Below, one piece after another: positions 57,191-64,000 of a stretch of 64,000 nt of DNA. The DNA is from Fagopyrum homotropicum (Eukaryota; Streptophyta; Magnoliopsida; Caryophyllales; Polygonaceae): contig BSWB01000008.1 of the NCBI GenBank assembly GCA_033239125.1, forward strand, positions 10,818,001 to 10,882,000. Direction: 5' to 3'. Each line of letters starts with the position of its first letter. Position 1 is the stretch's first letter. Position numbers and translations under genes: made by a program. The notes under the pieces were generated by a model that was not told the origin of the DNA, made no database searches, and saw nothing but the letters and a program-made list of their open reading frames with translations.

Positions 57191-57343
57191 CTATTGCAAT
57201 TGCTCATCCCGGAATGAGTCATCAATCGGGATGTCATCTCTTTCAAGCTCCAATGGTGGGAGTCTACTAAGGTGATCCGCTACTGAGTTCTCGGATCCCT
57301 TCTTGTCCCGGATTTCCAAATCAAACTCTTGAAGAAGAAGGAT

Positions 57344-60130
57344 CTACCGAATTAACCTTGGCTTGGCATCCTTCTTGGTAAGGAGGTAACGGATCGCAGC
57401 ATGATCCGTATAAACTATGACCTTCGCTCCAACAAGATATGAGCGGAACTTCTCAAAAGCATACACCACCGCTAGCAACTCTTTCTCGGTGGTAGCATAA
57501 TTGAGTTGGGCATCATCTAGCGTCTTGCTAGCATAATAAATGGCATGAGTGCGCCCCTCTTTCCTTTGCCCCAAAACAGCCCCAACGGCTACATCGCTTG
57601 CATCACACATGATCTCAAACGGTAAACTCCAATCCGGAGGTTGCATGATAGGTGCGGAGATCAAGGCGTTCTTCAACCTACAAAAAGCCTCTAGACAATC
57701 TTTGGAAAAGACAAAATCAACATCCTTCATTAGTAGGTTAGTGAGAGGTTTAGAAATTTTAGAGAAGTCTTGAATAAACCTCCGGTAAAAACCGGCATGC
57801 CCTAAGAAACTCCTTACCCCCTTCACCGAGGTAGGTGGTGGCAACTTCTCTATCGTTTCAATCTTGGCTCTATCAACCTCAATGCCACGGTTGGACACCA
57901 AGTGTCCCAACACAATGCCTTCACTTACCATGAAGTGGCATTTTTCCCAATTCAAGACAAGATTTGTCTCCTCACATCTTTGCAATACTAATGACAAGTT
58001 AGCCAAGCAATTATCAAAGGAAGAACCATAAACAGAGAAATCATCCATGAACACTTCCATGATATTTTCAATGTATTCCGAAAAGATAGCCATCATGCAC
58101 CTTTGGAAGGTGGCGGGTGCATTACACAACCCAAATGGCATTCTCCTATATGCAAAAGTACCCCATGGAAATGTAAAGGTGGTTTTCTCTTGGTCATTAG
58201 GGTAGATAGGGATTTGGAAGAATCCACTATAGCCATCTAAGTAGCAAAAATGAGAATGTTGAGCTAACCTTTCTAGCATTTGGTCAATGAAGGGGAGAGG
58301 GAAGTGATCTTTCCTAGAGGCCATGTTCAACTTCCTATAATCAATACACATTCTCCACCCCGTAACCGTCCTAGTCGGGATTAGTTCGTTGTTCTCATTA
58401 GTCACTACGGTCATCCCACCCTTCTTAGGAACCACATGTACTGGACTAACCCACTTACTATCCGAAATAGGGTAGATGATTCCCGCATCTAGCAACTTAA
58501 TGATTTCCTTTTTGACTACCTCTTTCATTATGGGATTTAGTCTTCTTTGATGTTCAATAGAGGGTTTATGATTATCTTCCATCATTATCTTATGCATGCA
58601 CAAAGAAGGTTTTATGCCAACCAAATCATCAATAGTATAGCCAATGGCTTTCCTATGCAATCTTAGCTCATGCAACAACTTAGCAAGTTCATCATCACTC
58701 AAGCATGCATTCACAATCACCGGATATGTTGAATTATCACCAAGAAAAGCATACTTCAAATGAGAGGGGAGGGGTTTAAGTTCATGTTTAGAAGGACCTT
58801 TATCGATTGGAGACGATCCAAATAAGGTTGGATGAGATGAATCCAAAGCAAATGAAGGCTCTCCATGGCTCCTAGAAGCTTGATCATCATCAAGGGCTGA
58901 TTCAGGGGAAACCACGGCCACATCCACGGTTTGATCCAAGTCCACGGCCGTGGACGCTGCCAAGCCTGCTTCTCGGAGTTGTCCAGAGAGTTCTACGGCC
59001 GTGGAACATGAATCTAGACCGTGGAACCTACAGGTATTCAGCACTTCTTCGTGGCCTTCAAATTGAGCCCTTGTCTCCTCTTCTAATGCTTGTAAGGCCT
59101 TGATCTCTTCATTGCAAGCCTCCTCAACACCTTCCTCCATCATACTTAGGGTAAGAACCTTCTCTAAGGGGTCCTTGATCAAGATCGAGCTCACAACTTC
59201 TCTAGATTCTTCTTGCTCGACTATGTTGAAGACATCCTCATCAAAGGTCGGCCCTCTCATCATTGTGGACAACTTGAACTTGACGTTCTCTTCTCCAATG
59301 TTGAAGGAGAGAGTCCTATTCTTGCAATCCACTAGGCACCCGGAAGTGGCTAGGAAAGGTCTTCCTAAGATGATGGGAACCGGATAGTCCGCCGGAATAT
59401 CCAAGACAACAAAATCAATCGGCACATAGAATCCTCCTAGTTGCACCGGGATGTCTTCTAAGATCCCAACCGGATGAGTGATAGAACGGTCCGCCATATA
59501 GAGGGTCATCTTGACCGGTTTCGGCTCTCCTAGCCCAACCTTGTTGCAAAGTGCAAGCGGTATGATGCTTACACTTGCCCCAAGATCACAAAGGGCCTCA
59601 TACTTCACATCTCCCACTCCTATTGGGACACAAAAGGAACCCGGGTCTCTTAGCTTGGGAGGCATCTCCTCCTTCATTGTTTGGATCAATTCCGAGGACC
59701 TCTTTGTCATTCTTATCTCCCCATACTCCTCCAACTTCCTTTTGTTGGAGAGTATCTCTTTCAAGAACTTGCCATATGCCGGCATTTCTAAAATAGCATC
59801 CATGAATGGAATGTTAATATGCAATTTAGACATTAGTTCAAGGAACTTACCAAAATGATTGTCCAAGCGAGCTCTTACTCGAGATTGTGGGAACGGTAGT
59901 GGTGGTTTGTATGGAGGTGGTGCCACATAGGTTGGCTCTACATCCTTGCTCTTGCCTCCATCTCTTTGCAAAGTCTCTTCCTCTATCACCACTTGTTTCC
60001 CTTTAGCATTCTCCTTGGGCAAAGGATCTTTCATACTCAACCCACTACTTGTTGTAATAGCCAACACTTGGCCTCTTGGGTTGTCTTCGGTTTTTTCCGG
60101 GAAGCTTTCCCGGATCTCTATGGGCTTCAC
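57344..60130 (-). CDS. pol: Athila protease, reverse transcriptase and RNase H
   Basis: This 928-codon frame has retropepsin (YEALCDLGASVSIIPL and PVPIILGRPFLAT, about residues 175-270). A poorly conserved linker follows, then RT (MCIDYRKLNMASRKDHFPLP, LDGYSGFFQIPI, active site VFMDDFSVYG near residue 695) and RNase H (MCDASDVAVGAVLGQ, TTEKELLAVVYAFEKFRSYL). It has no ATG at its head and overlaps Gag in the +1 frame, so it would need a frameshift or results from an indel. It ends at TAG 57344 in RLIR; relatives have Trp there. Confidence 0.9.
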   Translation of the reverse strand: MKPIEIRESFPEKTEDNPRGQVLAITTSSGLSMKDPLPKENAKGKQVVIEEETLQRDGGKSKDVEPTYVAPPPYKPPLPFPQSRVRARLDNHFGKFLELMSKLHINIPFMDAILEMPAYGKFLKEILSNKRKLEEYGEIRMTKRSSELIQTMKEEMPPKLRDPGSFCVPIGVGDVKYEALCDLGASVSIIPLALCNKVGLGEPKPVKMTLYMADRSITHPVGILEDIPVQLGGFYVPIDFVVLDIPADYPVPIILGRPFLATSGCLVDCKNRTLSFNIGEENVKFKLSTMMRGPTFDEDVFNIVEQEESREVVSSILIKDPLEKVLTLSMMEEGVEEACNEEIKALQALEEETRAQFEGHEEVLNTCRFHGLDSCSTAVELSGQLREAGLAASTAVDLDQTVDVAVVSPESALDDDQASRSHGEPSFALDSSHPTLFGSSPIDKGPSKHELKPLPSHLKYAFLGDNSTYPVIVNACLSDDELAKLLHELRLHRKAIGYTIDDLVGIKPSLCMHKIMMEDNHKPSIEHQRRLNPIMKEVVKKEIIKLLDAGIIYPISDSKWVSPVHVVPKKGGMTVVTNENNELIPTRTVTGWRMCIDYRKLNMASRKDHFPLPFIDQMLERLAQHSHFCYLDGYSGFFQIPIYPNDQEKTTFTFPWGTFAYRRMPFGLCNAPATFQRCMMAIFSEYIENIMEVFMDDFSVYGSSFDNCLANLSLVLQRCEETNLVLNWEKCHFMVSEGIVLGHLVSNRGIEVDRAKIETIEKLPPPTSVKGVRSFLGHAGFYRRFIQDFSKISKPLTNLLMKDVDFVFSKDCLEAFCRLKNALISAPIMQPPDWSLPFEIMCDASDVAVGAVLGQRKEGRTHAIYYASKTLDDAQLNYATTEKELLAVVYAFEKFRSYLVGAKVIVYTDHAAIRYLLTKKDAKPRLIR
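58911..59024 (-). repeat. Cluster of CACGG/CCGTGG words inside Athila pol
   Basis: Within the protease-RT linker the plus strand reads ACCACGGCCACATCCACGG, TCCACGGCCGTGGA (58941-58954), CTACGGCCGTGGAA (58993-59006) and AGACCGTGGAA (59014-59024). The same dyad and neighbouring words (TCCACGGTT, GTGCCAG/GCTGCCA, AGACCGTG) occur in the LTRs at 53818-53860 and 63205-63247. Confidence 0.75.
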
Positions 60131-61622
60131 CCGCCTTTTGGAACACTTGTGCTTCCAAAACCTTTTGAGCTTTAGAGATTGAAGTCACGGTGCTCTCTAG
60201 ACCACTCAACCTTCCAAGCAATTGCTCAAACATCATTTCGGTTCTATCCTTTGGAGGTTGAGTAAATCCGGGTGGAGGTTCTTGTGAAGCTTTTGGTGGT
60301 GGAGTTGTGCTCATGGAAGCGGGAGGGTTCAAGGCTCCATCCGGGTTAGAATAGGAAAACCCGGGATGGTTGTGGTTAGGCCGGTAATTGTTGAATTGCC
60401 GGTTGTTGTTGAAGTTCCTTTGGCCTTGATAATTGTTGTAATTGCCCCTTCCCATGTAATTCACATCTTCCTCCTTGGAAGATAAGTTAGCTTGTGGAAG
60501 CACTTGAGGAGTTGCTTGATTCTTCAAGGTTGTAGCACACAACTCCCTCAAGGACTTTAGCTCGTTGTTGATGGCGTCAAGCTTGAAATTGCTCATGGTG
60601 ACCTCACTCACCTCATATGCTCCCGCCTTTCTCCCTTCACTCTTCCTATGGGAGTATTTCTCAATCACTAGAGCTTGCTTCTCCACAAACTCCCAAGCTT
60701 CATCTACATGCTTCTCCATGAAAGTCCCACCGGAAAGAGATTGGAGCTTGAATTGGCTATCTTCGTCAAGTCCTTTGAAGTAGATCTCCAATAGCTCAAT
60801 TTTTGGTATGGCATTGTGTGGACAATCTAGGAGAAGATCTTTGAACCTCTCCCATGACTTGAATAAACTCTCTCTATCCTTCATCACGAAGGCATTGATC
60901 TTCCCTCTTAACTCGGTAGTCTTGGAAGGTGGGAAGAACTTAGTCAAAAACTCGGTTGTCATCTCCTCCCAAGTACCAACTCGCCCTTGTGGAATAGATT
61001 GATACCAAGCCAAGGCTTTATCCTTAAGAGAGAAGGAAAAAGCCCTAAGCTTATGGTTGTTGCTCTCCAATCTTGGCGGTCTAAGAGTCTCCATCAATAT
61101 CTCATAGTTCATCAAGTGTTGATGAGGAGACTCTCCTTCCATCCCTCCAAATTGATTATTCCGGATCATTTGTAGAACTTGAGGGCGGAGTTCGTAATCA
61201 TGGGCTGCGGGATCTCCTAAGTTCACACCCGGACGGTGTGCTCTTTGTGCCGGATCCATATGTTGCCCCAACGTTTGTGGCTCTTCCATAGCAATGGGCA
61301 CAACCCTAATATTCACCGCCGCCGGCTGCGGTTGTGGTGGAGGTGGAGGAGGTTGTTGACGGTTAAGCTCTCTTTGCACAAGAGCTTGCCTAATCTCCTC
61401 AATCTCCCTCATAGTTGCCTCTTGCCTCTCATTGGCAAGTCTCCTTTCATTCTCCAAAGCGTCATCTCTTATCCTAATTTGCTCTAAAGCCTCATCCAAC
61501 TCGGCTTGGAGATCTCTTCCGGCCATCTCCTTTCCCTTTTTAATGCTCTTGGATCTAGATCTAAGGGTTTTCTCCGGTTCGGGATCGAATGGAGCTAAAT
61601 CCTTGCCACGAGATCTTCGCAT
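60131..61622 (-). CDS. gag: Athila Gag
   Basis: The ATG at 61620-61622 (MRRSRGKDLAPFDPEPEKT) is the best start; the frame extends 15 codons further upstream without an ATG. A coiled-coil region (LQAELDEALEQIRIRDDALENERR) and a poly-proline stretch are followed by the gag domain (FSFSLKDKALAWYQSIPQG, EFLTKFFPPSKTTELRGKI, ESLFKSWERFKDLLLDCPH). The C-terminus is Asn/Tyr-rich with no CCHC knuckle, as is usual for Athila. It stays open to 60045, overlapping pol by about 85 bases in another frame; the sequence after VFQKAG there is out-of-frame pol. Confidence 0.9.
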
Positions 61623-61737
61623 ACACCTAAAGAGTGAGATGTCCTGAAAAGCAAAGACACAAACCAAAAAGAGATCAAAAGGAACAAGAAAGATCTACAC
61701 TATAAACAATCACAAAATAGACTCAATCTAGACCTAG

Positions 61738-61755
61738 TCCCCGGCAACGGCGCCA
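61738..61755 (-). promoter_or_regulatory. Primer binding site, complementary to tRNA-Asp
   Basis: In element sense TGGCGCCGTTGCCGGGGA follows the 5' LTR by a short AGTTTT spacer. This is the well-known Athila primer site matching the 3' end of tRNA-Asp. Confidence 0.92.
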
Positions 61756-61761
61756 AAAACT

Positions 61762-63578
61762 TGTCACGCTCAGGATGTGATACGCAATGGGTTTTAAATT
61801 TATATTCTCGTTATAATTATCCTAACTCCCAGCGAACCCGTAGTGTACGGGACGTTTGTAGTAGGGATAGTATTCCGAGGTCGAACACAAAGACTAAGGT
61901 GAGATTAATTCGATTTAGGATCAAGTCTAGTGAAGATCTAGGTTAAGAAAAGAGAAGGAAATAAAGAAATGAAAATCTCAATTGTTTTTGGTTGGTTTTT
62001 CGGTGATCAATCAAGGATCACAAATCATGCGAAACGTAATAATCAACTAAGCTAACAAATCAACACAAACAAACAAGCAAAAATACGAGATATAGATCAA
62101 AGATAGAAAAGCGGATTCTAGGGGTTGGAAGTTCCGGTTATGGCATAGGACTCAAGCTATCTATTCTTTCCTTGGATTAACTATGATATGTTGGGGTTAA
62201 GTGTTTCTAGATTGGGATCAATCACCGGGTAGGTCTCATGGTCCACTAGGCCATCCCTAAAGTCTCATCACCGGGTAAGTCTCTAAGAACCTAAGGGAAG
62301 GAATTCTACACAAACCGGATTGTTACCTAGAGATCTAACCTATCCTTACCGGGTAAGTCTCGGAAGGGTTAGTCCTAAACAACCATCCTAGCACACTTAA
62401 TCCAATGGCGGCTTATGAGGCTCACCACTACCTAGGGTTTGTCATCCTTGAGATCTAAGAGCAAGGATTACCGGATAAGTCTCTCCTAACACTTAGGTGC
62501 TAACACTAGGTCACCCTAGGATAGATTGACTCAACAAACACTTAGGATTTCAACATTCTAACAATCTAAAACTAGATCCATCGAACCAGGTAAGATCACG
62601 GTTTGTTCTACCTTTCCACGGCCGTGGTTTGGCAAGAACTGGCCGTGATTCCTAACAGAAACTATGTTCATGCACACAAGTCATCCAAAGGTAAATCTAA
62701 GTCCGTCCTATCATAGCCCTAGCCATAACCATCCTTTCCTTACCCTAGAACCACATCTATTTAGCCTAAAACATTCATAATAGAAATCGAAACAATCAAA
62801 CATAAAATCATGGCATCCATTTGCAAGATAATGAAGAGAAAGAGATGAACAAGTGAACTAAAACAAAACCAAGCTGAAAATGGAATTAGAATAACTCACA
62901 ATCCTTCTTAAAGAAGGTTCAAATGGTTCATACAACTCTAGAAATTGAATCCGAAGTCCTTCACTACAAAAACTCTCTAGTCTATCAATGGTGTGCTCTT
63001 CTCCTTCTCCAATGGTAGCTTCCTTCTACCTCCTTCTTCCCAAAGAATCTTCTTGTTGAGAGAATATTTTGATTAGAGGATAGTGGATAATGGAGAGCTG
63101 CTCCAAGATGATTTTCCCAGCCAATGCAGGACCACTTTTATACTACAACTTTGCAAGAGCTGGCCAAGAGATCGTGGCACAGCTGTCACGAAAACCTGGC
63201 AAAATCCACGGTTGAAACCACGGCCGTGGAGTGCCAGTAGACCGTGATTTTGTGCTTCAGCTTTGCCTTTGATCATTAAGCTTCGATTTGGTGCATGGCT
63301 TGTGTTGGCAAGGCTCCATGAGTCCTCCCTAGCCTTTAGCTTGCATCCTAATGAGTCCGAGGGTGTGTCATCTTGATGAACGATCCTCAAACGTATCGTT
63401 TTAGCTCCTAAATCTCCCGAAACTCCTACAAAGCAATGCACAAGTCCGTGTAGACGTCTATCTCGACATAATACGTGAATTGAGTGCAAACGTCGCGAAC
63501 TAGTGCTAAACCATACATGAATGAGCGAGAATTCTATCTAAATGATTACCTAAACCTAAGTCATAAATCGTGTTATCA
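61762..63578 (-). repeat. Athila 5' LTR (right copy), complete
   Basis: It starts TGTCACGCTCAGGATG and ends CGTGTTATCA, 1817 bp. Phased words are at 62224, 62270, 62348 and 62470. Perfect CCACGGCCGTGG dyads are at 62616-62627 and 63218-63229. The CRM-like coding sequence resumes immediately after it. Confidence 0.9.
63135..63142 (-). promoter_or_regulatory. TATA box in the Athila 5' LTR
   Basis: TATAAAAG in element sense, about 440 bp into the LTR and just downstream (in sense) of the dyad at 63218-63229. It is conserved in the left LTR at 53748-53755. Confidence 0.6.
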
Positions 63579-64000
63579 GTTCTCCTACAAGAGAATCGAC
63601 CCATTTCTTATTTTAGCGAAAAACTTTCCGGTCCCTCACTCAACTATCCAACTTATGACAAGGAACTATATGCTTTAGTTCGTTGTCTTAAAACATGGCA
63701 ACACTACTTGTGGCCGAAGGAGTTCGTGATTCATTCGGATCATGCGGCTCTTTCGTATCTCAAGGGTCAAACTACCTTGAGTCGGCGCCATGCGAGTTGG
63801 GTAGAGTTTTTTGAGACCTTTCCTTATGTCATTCGACATAAGAAAGGTAAAGAGAATGTGGTAGCCGACACCCTTTCTTGCCGATATATCCTTCTTGTGC
63901 ATATGGACGCCAAGATCCATGGCTTTGCTCTTATCAAAGAGTTATATGCCACGGATCTTGACTTCAAGGATATATTTGCTCAATGCCTTGACCTCCGAGA
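63579..64000 (+). pseudogene. CRM-like RNase H and start of integrase
   Basis: From the first base after the Athila LTR one frame stays open to the window end. It begins VLLQENRPISYFSEKL and continues LNYPTYDKELYALVR, HYLWPKEFVIHSDHAAL and KKGKENVVADTLS, the RNase H end. It is the continuation of the RT at 51761-52425, with about 260 residues between them missing. The window ends inside the spacer before the integrase zinc finger. Confidence 0.87.

Larger units (their letters stand above)
52431..63578 (-). mobile_element. Athila-type Ty3/gypsy element, 11.1 kb, inserted in the CRM-like element
   Basis: LTRs lie at 52431-54191 and 61762-63578, with a tRNA-Asp primer site at 61738-61755. Gag, protease, RT, RNase H and integrase are on the minus strand, and a long 3' untranslated region has no env frame. 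Only a few lesions separate it from a full coding element: a +1 shift at gag/pol, TAG codons at 57344 and about 57191, and a one-base loss near 56050. The outer about 70 bp of the left LTR are missing together with adjoining host sequence, so no target duplication remains. Confidence 0.9.
48234..64000 (+). mobile_element. CRM-like Ty3/gypsy chromovirus, interrupted by an Athila element; 3' end outside the window
   Basis: The LTR starts TGATACGCCCCCGGATGG at 48234, right after CTTTG in the interrupted Tekay LTR. The coding order is Gag, protease and RT up to about 52425, then RNase H and the start of the RNase H-integrase region from 63579 on. The RT text (GYVRESLSSCAVPVILVPKK, WRMCVDCRAINQITVKYR) and RNase H text (FSEKLSGPSLNYPTYDKELYALVR) resemble plant centromeric (CRM-type) chromoviruses. 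The integrase C-terminus that would settle the clade is not in view. It is inactivated by nonsense codons and by loss of roughly 0.8 kb of RT/RNase H. Confidence 0.75.

Overview
This 64 kb window is plant nuclear heterochromatin made almost entirely of nested transposable elements. Plant origin is shown by the lineages present: Tekay/Del-like chromoviruses with 2.6-2.9 kb LTRs, an Athila-type Ty3 element primed by tRNA-Asp, a CRM-like chromovirus, a Ty1/copia element with the usual plant gag-PR-IN-RT-RH order, a plant LINE, a Tourist-like MITE and a Mutator-like TIR element. I cannot name the species. No intact host gene was recognised. The only gene-derived sequence is a broken ribosomal protein L31 (RPL31) pseudogene near 27.44-27.62 kb. 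I recognised no tRNA, rRNA or CRISPR locus.

Layout from left to right. (1) 1-14840: a decayed LINE ORF2 (1-2103, 3' end 14555-14840) is split by an Athila-like solo LTR (2104-14549, duplication TTTAC). That LTR is itself split by a young, almost complete Tekay-like element on the minus strand (3318-13995, duplication GGTAA). (2) 14841-17224: AT-rich sequence with a non-autonomous Mutator-like element (16230-17169). (3) 17225-27034: a Tekay-like solo LTR holding a copia element (19123-26327, duplication GGCAG). (4) 27035-28582: spacer with the RPL31 pseudogene. (5) 28583-38484: a tandem LTR-internal-LTR-internal-LTR array of a non-autonomous Athila relative. A further Tekay solo LTR (29507-32412, duplication CCATC) sits in its first LTR. 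(6) 38870-48233: a plus-strand Tekay LTR carrying a MITE and a solo LTR of another family, fused to a heavily mutated Tekay gag-pol that has its own 3' LTR. (7) 48234-64000: a CRM-like element on the plus strand, split by an 11.1 kb Athila element on the minus strand (52431-63578).

The most interesting signal lies in the Athila-type LTRs. All six LTRs (in three subfamilies) carry four copies of a 14 bp word (ACCGGGTAAGTCTC and variants) at nearly fixed spacings of about 46, 78 and 122 bp. They also carry dyad words (CCACGGCCGTGG, ATCTCGGCCGAGAT or CACCTCG...) that differ between subfamilies but recur within each LTR. In the long Athila element the same dyad word also appears as a cluster inside pol, between protease and reverse transcriptase. 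A hairpin beside the polypurine tract shows one compensatory base-pair change. These look like element-encoded cis-acting signals.

Almost every coding region is inactivated. Many stops are TAG, TAA or TGA codons one C-to-T or G-to-A step from the residue seen in a sister copy, which is the pattern expected from deamination of methylated cytosines in silenced plant repeats. Boundaries supported by target-site duplications are reliable. Clade names rest on protein motifs read by eye.
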